NCBI GenBank assembly: GCA_023433445.1
Contig: JAEZCS010000007.1
Coordinates: forward strand, 1 to 53,078
DNA: 53,078 nucleotides
Direction: 5' to 3'
Source of the DNA: Pseudomonadota bacterium
Lineage (GTDB): Bacteria; Pseudomonadota; Alphaproteobacteria; Sphingomonadales; Sphingomonadaceae
Below the pieces are notes generated by a model. It was not told the origin of the DNA. It made no database searches and saw nothing but the letters and a program-made list of their open reading frames with translations. Position numbers and translations under genes: made by a program. Shown piece by piece: positions 6,748-15,290 of this stretch. Position 1 is the first letter of the stretch, and every line of letters starts with the position of its first letter.

Positions 6748-8328
6748 ATGTTGGACGCAAATCTGAAAGGCCAGCTGAAGGCCTATATGGCGAACATCAC
6801 GCAGCCGATCGAGCTGGTGGCGTCGCTGGACGAAGGCGCGAAGTCGCGCGAGCTGGGAGAGCTGTTGAACGAGATTGCCGAGCTGTCGGACAAGGTCACG
6901 GTCACCTCTGGCAATGACAAGCGCAAGCCGAGCTTCATGATCCGGCGGGCAGGCACCGATATCGGCGTGACCTTTGCGGGCATCCCGATGGGCCATGAGT
7001 TCACCTCGCTGGTGCTCGCGCTGCTGCAGGTGGGCGGCCATCCGTCCAAGGCGGCGCAGGAGTTGATCGAACAGATCAAGGACCTGGACGGCGACTTCAG
7101 CTTCGAAACCTATTTCTCGCTGTCGTGCCAGAACTGCCCCGACGTGGTGCAGGCGCTGAACCTGATGAGCGTGCTCAACCCACGGATCAAGCATGTCGCC
7201 ATCGACGGCGCGCTGTTCAAGGAAGAGGTGGATGCGCGCCAGGTGATGGCGGTGCCGACCGTGTTCCTGAACGGTGAGCCTTTCGCCTCGGGCCGCATGG
7301 AACTGGAGCAGATCGTCGCAAAGATCGACAGCGGCGCGGCGGATCGGGCGGCGGAGAAGATCCGTGGCCAAGAACCGTTTGAAGTTCTGGTCGTCGGCGG
7401 CGGCCCGGCTGGCGCGGCGGCGGCGATCTATGCGGCGCGCAAGGGCATCCGTACGGGTGTCGCGGCGGAACGCTTTGGCGGGCAGGTGCTCGACACGATG
7501 GATATCGAGAACTTCATTTCGGTCAGCCGGACGGAGGGCCCCAAGCTCGCCGCGCAGCTGGAAGCGCATGTGAAGGACTATGATGTCGAGATCATGAACC
7601 TGCAGAAAGCGGCCAAGCTGATCCCGGCCACGAACGAAGGCGGATATCATCAAGTCGTGCTGGAAAATGGCGCTTCGTTGAAGGGCCGCACCGTCATCCT
7701 ATCCACTGGCGCAAGATGGCGGCAGATGGGTGTGCCGGGTGAAGAGGAATATCGCAATAAGGGCGTGGCCTATTGCCCGCACTGCGATGGTCCCCTGTTC
7801 AAGGGCAAGCGCGTGGCGGTGATCGGCGGCGGCAATAGCGGCGTCGAAGCGGCGATCGATCTGGCCGGTATCGTGGCTCATGTGACGCTGATCGAATTCG
7901 ACAGCCAGCTGCGCGCCGACGCGGTGCTGCAGCGCAAGCTTGCCAGCCTGCCCAATGTGCGGATCATCACTTCGGCGCTCACGACCAAGGTGGATGGCGA
8001 TGGAGCCAGGGTCACTGGCCTCAGCTACAAGGACCGCAACAGCGGCGAGGAGCATGATGTCGAGCTGGAAGGCATCTTCGTCCAGATCGGGCTGGTCCCG
8101 AACACGGAATGGCTGAAGGACGCGATCGCGCTGTCTCCACGCGGCGAGATCGAGATCGACGCCAGGGGCGAAACGAGTCAGCCGGGCATATTCGCTGCCG
8201 GCGACTGCACGACCGTGCCCTACAAGCAGATCGTGATCGCGATGGGCGCGGGATCGACTGCGGCGCTTTCCGCGTTCGACTATCTCATCCGTCTGCCCGC
8301 TTCCGCGGAGACAGCCGAAGCAGCCTGA
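6748..8328 (+). CDS. ahpF: Alkyl hydroperoxide reductase subunit F
   Basis: 526 aa, full length for AhpF. It passes electrons from NADH through FAD and two disulfide centres to AhpC. The N-terminal thioredoxin-like domain carries SLSCQNCPDVVQ (about residues 125-136) with its CxxC. VVGGGPAGAAAAIYAARKG (about 213-231) is the FAD-binding motif. YCPHCDGPLFKG is the thioredoxin-reductase-like CPHC centre, and VIGGGNSGVEAAIDLAG binds the dinucleotide. GIFAAGDCT near the end closes the FAD site. The frame is open from 6721, but ATG at 6748 has GGAGC upstream and gives the usual N-terminus MLDANLKGQLKAY. All redox centres are intact. Confidence 0.97.
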   Translation: MLDANLKGQLKAYMANITQPIELVASLDEGAKSRELGELLNEIAELSDKVTVTSGNDKRKPSFMIRRAGTDIGVTFAGIPMGHEFTSLVLALLQVGGHPSKAAQELIEQIKDLDGDFSFETYFSLSCQNCPDVVQALNLMSVLNPRIKHVAIDGALFKEEVDARQVMAVPTVFLNGEPFASGRMELEQIVAKIDSGAADRAAEKIRGQEPFEVLVVGGGPAGAAAAIYAARKGIRTGVAAERFGGQVLDTMDIENFISVSRTEGPKLAAQLEAHVKDYDVEIMNLQKAAKLIPATNEGGYHQVVLENGASLKGRTVILSTGARWRQMGVPGEEEYRNKGVAYCPHCDGPLFKGKRVAVIGGGNSGVEAAIDLAGIVAHVTLIEFDSQLRADAVLQRKLASLPNVRIITSALTTKVDGDGARVTGLSYKDRNSGEEHDVELEGIFVQIGLVPNTEWLKDAIALSPRGEIEIDARGETSQPGIFAAGDCTTVPYKQIVIAMGAGSTAALSAFDYLIRLPASAETAEAA

Positions 8329-8355
8329 CAAGACAACCCTGAGCGAGGGCGTGAG

Positions 8356-8396
8356 AAGCGGTCGTCACCAGGCCCGGTGGCGGCCGCTTTTTATTT
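8356..8396 (+). terminator. Intrinsic terminator after ahpF
   Basis: AAGCGGTCG (8356-8364) pairs with CGGCCGCTT (8381-8389) through a stem that continues into CACC/GGTG, then TTTTATTTT. It sits between convergent genes and may serve both strands; the last T residues touch the esterase stop codon at 8397. Confidence 0.8.
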
Positions 8397-9383
8397 TCAA
8401 TCGCCCCAATGTTGCCGTGCAAACCGCCGTAACTCGATCGAAAGTTCGAGATCTTCAGGCGCGTTGCCGCCGAAGCCGCCGTGGGGCATGCCTTCAAATA
8501 TATGGAGTTCGACGGGCAAAGCCGCCCGACGCAGCGCCCGGTGCATCCTCACCGCATTGGACAGGAATAGGTCGCGCGTTCCCGCCTGCAGGAAGGTGGC
8601 CGGAAAGCCTGCCGAAAAATCGCCGAACAAAGGTGAGAGATAAGGGTGTGCAAGGTCGTGCCCTGCAGCGTAAAGCAGATTGGCGTGCATAAGCGGCCGT
8701 GGCAGCATCACGTCCAGTAACTGATTGGTTTCGAAGCTGTCGCCGGATTCGGTAAGATCCAGTTCCGGCGTCAAAAGGATCAGGGCGGCAGGCAAGGGCA
8801 TGCCCTCGTCGCGGGCGCGCAGTACCGTGGCGGCCGCCAGATTACCGCCCGCAGAAGCGCCGCCCACAATGATATTTCCAGGCGCATAGCTGTCCGCAAG
8901 CGCCCGATATACGGCGACACAATCGTCCAATGCGGCAGGATAGGGATGTTCCGGTGGCATGCGGTAATCCACCGAATAGCATATTACGCCATATTGATCG
9001 GCGATGCGGCGCGCGCCCGTTCGGCAGAATTCGCCATCGCCGTGAATGAGCCCACCACCGTGGAAATCAAGATAGGCACGACCGTCTGGAATATGATCTG
9101 CCGGCGTGGCGACGTGGACGCGCACGCCAGCCATCTCGATAGTTTCGACCGCAGATTGCAAGGTGGGCAAGAGGGCGGAGGAGAAATCCGTCATGAACTT
9201 CCGCACCGCTTCCTTGGAACGGGTCCAGCCTTCCAAGTCGTCGGGCGCCGGCTGCGGCATGGCGTTAAGCGGTAGGCCATCGGCGCCTGTCATGGATGCG
9301 AGGAAAGCACGAGCCTGCGGACTTACGGACTTGGGGAAGGGCACGCTTCTGCCGCTTAGGTAAATGCCTTCTGGTTCATCCAC
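8397..9383 (-). CDS. Alpha/beta hydrolase, hormone-sensitive-lipase (HSL) family esterase
   Basis: 328 aa. The HSL family signature is complete: HGGG (residues 108-111) forms the oxyanion hole, and the nucleophile S177 lies in GGASAGGN. The catalytic acid is probably in AGTRDLFLSNA, and the histidine is near residue 301 in MPHGGFGG. Such enzymes hydrolyse short acyl esters and are usually cytosolic; no signal peptide is seen. It starts with GTG at 9383, supported by GGAGGG nine bases upstream; the nearby ATG reads into a stop. The natural substrate is unknown. It is convergent with ahpF and separated by 112 bp from ubiG, which is on the same strand. Confidence 0.88.
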   Translation of the reverse strand: MDEPEGIYLSGRSVPFPKSVSPQARAFLASMTGADGLPLNAMPQPAPDDLEGWTRSKEAVRKFMTDFSSALLPTLQSAVETIEMAGVRVHVATPADHIPDGRAYLDFHGGGLIHGDGEFCRTGARRIADQYGVICYSVDYRMPPEHPYPAALDDCVAVYRALADSYAPGNIIVGGASAGGNLAAATVLRARDEGMPLPAALILLTPELDLTESGDSFETNQLLDVMLPRPLMHANLLYAAGHDLAHPYLSPLFGDFSAGFPATFLQAGTRDLFLSNAVRMHRALRRAALPVELHIFEGMPHGGFGGNAPEDLELSIELRRFARQHWGD

Positions 9384-9495
9384 GGCTCATACCCTCCTCA
9401 TTTTCCAGGATGATTGATGAAGAGCAAGCGCACACCAACCAAGCCTGTCGGCGGCCGGTTCCAGATGAGCGGAAAGGGCCGGTCCATTCCGCTAT

Positions 9496-10233
9496 TCAGC
9501 CGCGAGGATGACGCGCGGTCAGCAGATAGTTGATCGCTTTGTTCGAGGAGAGGGTGAATCCCTTGCGCGGGTCAAAGGAGAGGCCGGTGACGTCGGTAAC
9601 TTCCAGGCCCGCCTTGACCAGCATGTCGGTGAGTTCCTCGGGCGTCAGGAATTTGTTCCAATCATGCGTGCCCTTGGGGATGCCGCCGATGCTTTCGCCA
9701 ATGCTGATCATGGCGAGGCGGGAAAGCGGCGTTCGGTTGGGCGTCGACAGGACGAGGAGGCCGCCGGGCGCGAGCTTCGTCGCCAGCGCGCTGATGAAAG
9801 AGGCGGGATCAGTGACATGCTCGATGACTTCCATCGAAGTCATCAGGTCGAACCCTTCCTCGCCCAACTGCTCGACGGGCGTGGCGCGATAGTCGATCAT
9901 CAGGCCCTGGCCTTCGGCATGAGCGCGGGCGATGGCGATATTTTCCTGCGCGGCATCAAGGGCCGTCACCGTTGCGCCGAGGCGCGCCAGGGGTTCTGAC
10001 AAAAGGCCCGCGCCGCAGCCCACATCCAGGGCGCGCTTGCCCGCGAGCGGGTGAAAGCTGCTTTCATCAACCAGCCAATGGCGGTCGATCGCAATGCGAA
10101 TATAGCGCAGCCTGACGGGATTTAGCTTGTGCAGCATGGCGCTGCTGCCTGCTGGATCCCACCAGTCGGCTGCCATTGCGCCGAAATGCGCGGCTTCGCG
10201 GGGATCTATCGTGCTGGGAGCTGAGTTGGCCAT
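9496..10233 (-). CDS. ubiG: Ubiquinone biosynthesis O-methyltransferase
   Basis: 245 aa. UbiG carries out both O-methylations in ubiquinone synthesis. SAM-binding motif I is LDVGCGAGLLSEPLARLGA at about residues 69-87, preceded by the UbiG-type start FGAMAADWWDPAGSSAMLHK. MTSMEVIEHVTDP and LVLSTPNRTPLSRL are later conserved family blocks, and GTHDWNKFLTPEEL is typical of alphaproteobacterial UbiG. It starts with ATG and faces away from lysC, with a small membrane-protein gene just upstream on the same strand. No oddities were seen. Confidence 0.95.
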   Translation of the reverse strand: MANSAPSTIDPREAAHFGAMAADWWDPAGSSAMLHKLNPVRLRYIRIAIDRHWLVDESSFHPLAGKRALDVGCGAGLLSEPLARLGATVTALDAAQENIAIARAHAEGQGLMIDYRATPVEQLGEEGFDLMTSMEVIEHVTDPASFISALATKLAPGGLLVLSTPNRTPLSRLAMISIGESIGGIPKGTHDWNKFLTPEELTDMLVKAGLEVTDVTGLSFDPRKGFTLSSNKAINYLLTARHPRG

Positions 10234-10275
10234 GCGCCCTGCCTACCAAGCTCCGCGACCGTTCGCCACGGGCAT

Positions 10276-10482
10276 TTACTTCTTGTGTGGGCGCGGCCCT
10301 TCGCCATCGCGATATTTATCCTCTGCGTCGAGTTGCTGATGCAGTTCGCGGGTCGCCGCTTCGGTCCGCGCCAATTCTTTGGGACTTCTGTGCCGCCGGT
10401 TGCTGATGATCACAAAGATCAGCACTGCCGCGAGCAGGATCGGCCCTCCGATCGTGACAAGTCCGTAAAGGACTCCTTCCAT
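10276..10482 (-). CDS. Small single-span membrane protein of unknown function
   Basis: 68 aa. One hydrophobic helix (about residues 5-25, YGLVTIGGPILLAAVLIFVI) is followed by a basic RRH patch and a charged C-terminus ending in HKK. This suggests an N-out/C-in membrane protein. A strong ribosome site, AAGGAGG, lies six bases before the ATG, which supports it as a real gene. It sits 42 bp upstream of ubiG on the same strand and is divergent from lysC. I do not recognise a named family; the topology resembles small phage-shock or cytochrome-type accessory proteins, but that is only a shape comparison. Confidence 0.7.
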   Translation of the reverse strand: MEGVLYGLVTIGGPILLAAVLIFVIISNRRHRSPKELARTEAATRELHQQLDAEDKYRDGEGPRPHKK

Positions 10483-10551
10483 GGCATCCTCCTTCCAATA
10501 TAACTGAATAAGGAATGAGCGATGACGCCATGGAGTTCCACATGGCCTTGC

Positions 10552-10579
10552 TTGCCATATTTGCCGCTGCTGCTATAGC
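10552..10579 (+). promoter_or_regulatory. Candidate sigma70-type promoter for lysC
   Basis: TTGCCA (10552-10557) and TATAGC (10574-10579) match the -35 and -10 consensus at 5/6 and 4/6 with 16-bp spacing. The predicted transcript would start near 10586, leaving a ~58-base leader that contains a CCCCCGGAGGGGG palindrome. Confidence 0.45.
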
Positions 10580-10643
10580 GGCGCCGTTTTTCCCCCGGAG
10601 GGGGATTATCTTTCCAGATCAGCAGACAGGTTCGACAAGAAAA

Positions 10644-11909
10644 ATGGCGCGCATCGTGATGAAATTCGGCGGCACCTCCATGGCGGGGATGGAGCGAATT
10701 CGCAACGTGGCGGCGCGCGTCAAGCATGTCGTCGAGCAGGGGCATGAAGTGGCCGTCGTGGTGTCCGCCATGGCGGGCGACACGGACCGGCTGGTCGGTT
10801 TCTGCAAGGAAGCATCGCCGCTCTACGATCCGGCCGAATATGACGTGGTGGTCGCCAGCGGCGAGCAGGTGACGAGCGGCCTGCTTGCCATGACGCTGAA
10901 GTCGATGGGCGTCGACGCACGCAGCTGGCTGGGCTGGCAGTTGCCGATCCGCACCAATGAAGCCCATGCCAAGGCGCGCATCGGCGACATCGACACGATT
11001 GACCTGTTGGCATCCATGCGATCGGGCACTGTCGCCGTGATCCCCGGTTTCCAGGGCATGATGGAAAATGGCCGCATTTCGACCCTCGGCCGTGGCGGTT
11101 CGGACACTTCGGCAGTCGCGGTGGCGGCGGCGGTCAAGGCTGACCGGTGCGACATTTATACCGATGTCGATGGCGTTTACACGACCGACCCGCGCATCGT
11201 GGCGCGCGCGCGCAAGCTCGACCTCGTCACCTATGAGGAAATGCTGGAGCTGGCCTCCGTGGGGGCCAAGGTGCTCCAGACCCGCTCCGTCGGCCTCGCC
11301 ATGAAGGAAGGCGTGGTCGTGCAGGTGCTTTCCTCCTTCGATGATCCCACCCAGCAGGACCTCCCCGGCACGCTGATCGTCAGCGAAGAGGAACTGGAAG
11401 CCAAGCTCAAGGAAGACAAGATGGAACGTCAGCACATCACCGGCATCGCCCATGACAAGAATGAGGCGAAGATCACCCTGACCCGTGTGCCGGATCGTCC
11501 GGGCGCCGTGGCGCACATCTTCGGACCCTTGGCGGATGCCGCGATCAACGTCGACATGATCATCCAGAATGTCGGTCGCGACAAGGGCGAGACGGACGTG
11601 ACCTTCACCGTGCCGGGGGCTGACCTGGCCCGGGCGCTGGATGTGCTGGAAAGCCAGAAGGAAGAGATCGGTTTCAACCGCGTGATCCCCGATACGAAGG
11701 TCGCGAAGGTGTCGGTTGTCGGCGTCGGCATGAAGAGCCATGCTGGCGTTGCCTCGACGATGTTCAAAAGTCTGGCCGATCGCGGGATCAACATCCTTGC
11801 CATCTCGACCAGCGAGATCAAGGTTTCGGTGCTGATCGACGAGGATGAGACCGAACTGGCGGTGCGCGTGCTGCATACCGCTTACGGGCTCGACGCGCCG
11901 GTCGCTTGA
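10644..11909 (+). CDS. lysC: Aspartate kinase
   Basis: 421 aa. It catalyses the first step to lysine, threonine, methionine and diaminopimelate. The kinase domain opens with MKFGGTSMAG (residues 6-15) and includes GRGGSDTSAVAVAAA and the TDVDGVYTTDPR block. Two ACT domains follow, at roughly residues 265-340 and 345-415, including KVSVVGVGMKSHAGVASTMF, for allosteric feedback. The open frame extends upstream to 10515, but that extra part is a hydrophobic stretch outside the family. The ATG at 10644 gives the canonical N-terminus. Downstream lies a REP-type repeat pair rather than a clear terminator. Confidence 0.96.
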   Translation: MARIVMKFGGTSMAGMERIRNVAARVKHVVEQGHEVAVVVSAMAGDTDRLVGFCKEASPLYDPAEYDVVVASGEQVTSGLLAMTLKSMGVDARSWLGWQLPIRTNEAHAKARIGDIDTIDLLASMRSGTVAVIPGFQGMMENGRISTLGRGGSDTSAVAVAAAVKADRCDIYTDVDGVYTTDPRIVARARKLDLVTYEEMLELASVGAKVLQTRSVGLAMKEGVVVQVLSSFDDPTQQDLPGTLIVSEEELEAKLKEDKMERQHITGIAHDKNEAKITLTRVPDRPGAVAHIFGPLADAAINVDMIIQNVGRDKGETDVTFTVPGADLARALDVLESQKEEIGFNRVIPDTKVAKVSVVGVGMKSHAGVASTMFKSLADRGINILAISTSEIKVSVLIDEDETELAVRVLHTAYGLDAPVA

Positions 11910-11919
11910 CATAAATTCT

Positions 11920-12045
11920 CCCCTCCCGCAGGCGGGATGGGTCGGGGGGTGGGACGAGCGCTAGCGAGCTTCTGCCCTGCATGGATGGCTAAGAGCGGGC
12001 GCTCACGCGCCTGCCCACCCCAACCCCTCCCGCCTGCGGGAGGGG
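11920..12045. repeat. Inverted pair of REP-like palindromes (REPIN/BIME-like)
   Basis: The left unit (11920-11953) is the palindrome CCCCTCCCGC-AG-GCGGGATGG followed by a G-rich arm ending GGGGGGTGGG. The right unit (12014-12045) is the reverse order, CCCACCCC then CCCCTCCCGC-CT-GCGGGAGGGG. Sixty bases separate them. The two units can pair with each other or each fold alone. A third, single unit lies at 28077-28109. It fills most of the gap between lysC and the next gene. Confidence 0.75.
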
Positions 12046-12068
12046 CTGTTTGATTCGAAGGCACTGCA

Positions 12069-13082
12069 ATGACCAACGCTAAACTCACCTCCCTGATGGC
12101 TCGCGGCACCGAATTCCTCGGTTGCGAAGTCGCGATCATGTGTGGGGCGATGAGTTGGGTGTCGGAGCGGAACCTGGTCGCGGCCATTTCCAACGCGGGC
12201 GGCTTTGGCGTGATCGCGTGCGGCGCGATGACGCCGGAACTGCTCGACAAGGAAATCGCGGCGACGAAGGCGCTGACGTCCAAGTCCTTTGGCGTCAACC
12301 TGATCACCATGCACCCGCAGCTGTTCGACCTGATCGAAGTGTGCGCGCGCCATGAGGTGGGCCATGTGGTGCTGGCAGGCGGCTTGCCGCCCAAGGGCAG
12401 CATCGAGGCGATCAAGGCGAAGGGGGCCAAGCTCATCTGCTTTGCTCCGGCGCTGAGCCTGGCGAAGAAGCTGGCGCGGTCGGGCGTCGATGCGCTGGTG
12501 ATCGAGGGGATGGAAGCGGGCGGCCATATCGGCCCGGTGTCGACCAGCGTGCTGGCGCAGGAAATCCTGCCGGAGATGGCATCGCAGTTGCCTGTGTTCG
12601 TCGCTGGCGGGATCGGCCGGGGCGAGTTGATCGCGGGCTATCTGGAGATGGGCGCGGCGGGCGTGCAGCTCGGTACCCGCTTTGCCTGCGCGAGCGAGAG
12701 CATCGCGCATCCGAACTTCAAGAAGGCCTTTTTCCGCGCTTCGGCTCGGGACGCGATCGCCAGCGTTCAGATCGACCCGCGTCTGCCGGTGATCCCGGTG
12801 CGCGCGCTGAAAAATGCTGGGACCGAAGCTTTCACCGCCAAGCAGCGGGAAGTTGCCAATCTGCTCGACGGCGGATCCGTCGACATGATGGAAGCGCAGT
12901 TGCAGATCGAACATTATTGGGCGGGAGCGCTCCGCCGGGCCGTGATCGACGGCGACGTCGAGGGCGGATCGCTGATGGCGGGCCAGTCGGTCGGCATGGT
13001 GACGAAGGAAGAGCCGGTCACCGACATCATTACACAGTTGATGGACGAGGCGGTCGTGGCGCTGGAGCGGCGTAGCGCCTGA
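12069..13082 (+). CDS. Nitronate monooxygenase-like FMN protein (2-nitropropane dioxygenase / FabK family)
   Basis: 337 aa. The TIM-barrel FMN fold is visible: AAISNAGGFGVIACGAMTPE near residues 38-57, FGVNLITM at about 74-81, and the signature AGGHIGP at about 150-156 with H153, the catalytic base of the family. FVAGGIGRGE and GAAGVQLGTRFACA (about residues 195-220) bind the FMN phosphate. By family it oxidises nitronates or serves as an enoyl-ACP-reductase-like protein; the true substrate cannot be told from sequence. It starts with ATG 24 bases after the REP pair, and no obvious partner gene is nearby. Confidence 0.88.
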   Translation: MTNAKLTSLMARGTEFLGCEVAIMCGAMSWVSERNLVAAISNAGGFGVIACGAMTPELLDKEIAATKALTSKSFGVNLITMHPQLFDLIEVCARHEVGHVVLAGGLPPKGSIEAIKAKGAKLICFAPALSLAKKLARSGVDALVIEGMEAGGHIGPVSTSVLAQEILPEMASQLPVFVAGGIGRGELIAGYLEMGAAGVQLGTRFACASESIAHPNFKKAFFRASARDAIASVQIDPRLPVIPVRALKNAGTEAFTAKQREVANLLDGGSVDMMEAQLQIEHYWAGALRRAVIDGDVEGGSLMAGQSVGMVTKEEPVTDIITQLMDEAVVALERRSA

Positions 13083-13220
13083 GGCAGCTTCTGTTATCGC
13101 GACGAATCGAATCCCTTGAGGGATGAAGCGAGCCGGCGGATCATCGCCAGGAACGCACGGCTTTGTCATGAGTTTTTGGCCATGAGTTGGCGCTGACAAT
13201 TAATCATAGGGGATATCGGC

Positions 13221-14048
13221 TTGCCGTTGCGTGCTGCTTCATGTCGCGTCTGGACAATCGCCTCGGTGGCCACTCTGGCGCTGGTAGCAGGCTGCTCAAC
13301 TCCCAAACAGACGCCAACGCCTCCGCCGCCAACGGTCCGCACGATCAAGCCGCTGCCGCCTATGGGCGCGGTAGAGGATATGAGCATCCCGGATGTCGAT
13401 GATGACGGAAGATATCTGACGCCCAATCGCGGGGTCACGACCAATACCGCCCTGTGGCATGTCCGCATGGCGCTCAATGTCGCGGCGCTGTCCTGTCAAG
13501 GTGCGGGCGAGCCTGCGCGCGTCCAGTATAACAAGATATTGCATGTCCACAGGGACATATTGCGGGAGGCCAATGCGGCGGTCGATCGCAACTATACCGC
13601 GGCTTATGGTGGCGCCGGGCTCCAGTCGCGCGAGTTGCTGAATACCGTCGTCTATAATTTCTTTTCACTGCCGCCTGTGACCAAGAGTTTCTGCCCTGTG
13701 GCGGTCGATGTGGGCGCGAAGATCCTTGCCATGCCGTCGAGCCAATTGCTGGCCTATGCGCCCGAAGCGCTGACAGAGTTGGAGAAGCCGTTTCAGGAAT
13801 TTTACGAAGCCTATGCCGACTATCTGCGGCGGCTGGCCGAGTGGCAGTCCCGCTTTGGCGGCACGGTGACGGTGATCGTATCGCCGACGCCTCTGCCGCC
13901 GCCGCCCAAGCCCCCGGCCGAGATCAGTGCAGGATTCGTCCCACCGCCTGCGTTGCCGCCGCTGCGGGAGGAGAGCGGACAAGCGCTGGTGCCCGGCGCG
14001 ACATCGGCACCGGGCGTGAACGTGCCAACTTTCCCGATCAGACGGTAA
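13221..14048 (+). CDS. Proline-rich lipoprotein of unknown function
   Basis: 275 aa. The N-terminus has a signal peptide with lipobox LVAGC, so it should be lipid-anchored after cleavage at about C25. The mature N-terminus (TPKQTPTPPPPTVRTI) and the C-terminal third (PLPPPPKPP and later repeats) are proline-rich, often seen in envelope-spanning or cell-wall-associated segments. The central ~150 residues contain two further cysteines (about positions 93 and 154) but no domain that I recognise. It starts with TTG at 13221, with AGGGGAT seven bases upstream. It stands alone, convergent with an HxlR gene only 7 bp away. Confidence 0.75.
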   Translation: MPLRAASCRVWTIASVATLALVAGCSTPKQTPTPPPPTVRTIKPLPPMGAVEDMSIPDVDDDGRYLTPNRGVTTNTALWHVRMALNVAALSCQGAGEPARVQYNKILHVHRDILREANAAVDRNYTAAYGGAGLQSRELLNTVVYNFFSLPPVTKSFCPVAVDVGAKILAMPSSQLLAYAPEALTELEKPFQEFYEAYADYLRRLAEWQSRFGGTVTVIVSPTPLPPPPKPPAEISAGFVPPPALPPLREESGQALVPGATSAPGVNVPTFPIRR

Positions 14049-14055
14049 AAAGGCT

Positions 14056-14730
14056 TTAGTCGGCTGACGCGGCGTAGGTGGCGGGCGCCTTGGGGGGCAG
14101 GGGAAAGAGACGGACAAAACGGTCCGCCAATGCCCGATCGCCCTCGATCTTCAGGGCGCCGCTCACATCGTCGAAGCTTGCCCCGCCATAGACGACCGCC
14201 GCGAGTGCATTCGGGTCGCCGCTGATGATCGTGTCTGCGCCTTCGAAAGACCCGCGGTCGATGGTGAAGTCGCCATCCTTGAACAGCGCGCGAAATTCCT
14301 CCTCGCCAAAGCGGAGTCCTATCATCGCATCCAGGCCAGCTATGCGGCTGCGGTCGATCATGGTGCGCATGGACAGGACGACGGACACATTGCTCATCGG
14401 CTGGCCGGGCTGCATGGTGGGTGAGCGGCAGGCCCAGCGGCCGAGAACCTGAAACAGTATTTCCGACTCGCGACCCCACTCGGTCAGCTCGTAAATCTGG
14501 CTGGCGGCGGGCGGGGGCAGGCGACGGCGGATGAGGACGCTGGCAGCCTCCAGGTCCTCCAGACGCTGCGTCAGCACATTGGCGCTGATTCCGGGCAGGC
14601 TGGCGCGCAGATCGGTGAAGCGCTTGGGACCCAGCATCAATTCCCGCATGATAGGCATGGCCCAGCGGTCGCCGATGAGGTCAAGCGCATGGGCGGTTGC
14701 GCAGCCATCATGATAAGCGCGCTTCTTCAC
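14056..14730 (-). CDS. HxlR-family regulator with C-terminal SCP2-like domain
   Basis: 224 aa from a GTG start. The N-terminal ~95 residues are a winged helix of the HxlR/MarR type: CATAHALDLIGDRWAMPIMR, then GISANVLTQRLEDLEAASVL as the recognition region. The C-terminal half (about residues 115-215, FKDGDFTIDRGSFEGADTII) resembles a sterol-carrier-protein-2-like ligand-binding fold, which suggests that a hydrophobic effector may modulate DNA binding. GTG at 14730 follows AAGGAAGCAGGC; a longer ATG-initiated version reaches 14793. It is divergent from the DUF1428-VOC-AHSA1 cluster and is its likely regulator. Confidence 0.82.
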   Translation of the reverse strand: MKKRAYHDGCATAHALDLIGDRWAMPIMRELMLGPKRFTDLRASLPGISANVLTQRLEDLEAASVLIRRRLPPPAASQIYELTEWGRESEILFQVLGRWACRSPTMQPGQPMSNVSVVLSMRTMIDRSRIAGLDAMIGLRFGEEEFRALFKDGDFTIDRGSFEGADTIISGDPNALAAVVYGGASFDDVSGALKIEGDRALADRFVRLFPLPPKAPATYAASAD

Positions 14731-14740
14731 GCCTGCTTCC

Positions 14741-14762
14741 TTAGTTATATTTTCTAACCTAG
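14741..14762. promoter_or_regulatory. AT-rich imperfect palindrome in the HxlR divergent promoter region
   Basis: TTAGTTATATTTTCTAACCT sits just upstream of the HxlR start. TAGTTA and TAACCTA are imperfect inverted half-sites flanking TATTTTC. It is much richer in AT than its surroundings and contains TATAAC on the minus strand as a possible -10. It is a plausible autoregulatory operator shared with the divergent operon. Confidence 0.35.
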
Positions 14763-14914
14763 AGGTTGCATAAGATAAGTTGAGGGTGCACAAAGATCAA
14801 GCCGGTGAGTCGCGCATTCCTGTTCGCGAGGAATGCCCCGCCCATGAAATGGCGACGCATGCGGCTGCATCCTGACCTGTGCCACGCTTGGCCTGATTCA
14901 AGAGGAGAGAGAAG

Positions 14915-15277
14915 ATGAGCTACATGGACGGTTTCGTGGTTCCCGTGCCCAAGGGGAACAAGCAGGCCTATATTGACGCGGCGGCCTTTGCCGCGCCCAT
15001 CTTCATGGAACATGGCGCTACCCGCGTGGTCGAATGCTGGGGCGACGACATCCAGAAGGGCAAGATCAACGACTTTCGGACCAGCGTGATCGCCGAGGAT
15101 GACGAGGAAGTCGTCTTTTCCTGGATAGAATGGCCGTCGAAGGAGGTGCGTGACGCGGGCATGGCGAAGGTCATGGCCGACGAGCGGATGAAGCCGCAGG
15201 AAGGCCACCCTGTGCCGTTCAGCGGTCAGCGGATGATCTATGGCGGGTTTTCCGTACTGCTCGACGAACGGGCGTGA
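14915..15277 (+). CDS. DUF1428 family protein (YbaA-like)
   Basis: 120 aa. The whole chain fits DUF1428: it starts MSYMDGFVVPVPKGNKQAY, continues FMEHGATRVVECWGDDI, and contains VVFSWIEWPSKEVRD and the final GQRMIYGGFSVLLDE. These are small cytosolic proteins with a dimeric alpha/beta-barrel (ferredoxin-like) fold and no firm biochemical role. GAGGAGAGAG-type ribosome binding sequence precedes the ATG. It is the first gene of a four-gene same-strand set, with the next gene 13 bp downstream, and is divergent from the HxlR regulator. Confidence 0.88.
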   Translation: MSYMDGFVVPVPKGNKQAYIDAAAFAAPIFMEHGATRVVECWGDDIQKGKINDFRTSVIAEDDEEVVFSWIEWPSKEVRDAGMAKVMADERMKPQEGHPVPFSGQRMIYGGFSVLLDERA

Positions 15278-15290
15278 AGGAGGACGGGCG

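Noticed and set aside
6475..7653. A 392-codon minus-strand frame opposite ahpC-ahpF
   Set aside because: It spans two real genes and their gap and has a shadow composition.
13190..13206. TGACAATTAATCAT, like the trp/tac promoter string
   Set aside because: Only about 14 bases match, the -10 part is absent, and the surroundings are ordinary sphingomonad sequence, so neither vector sequence nor a trp promoter is supported.
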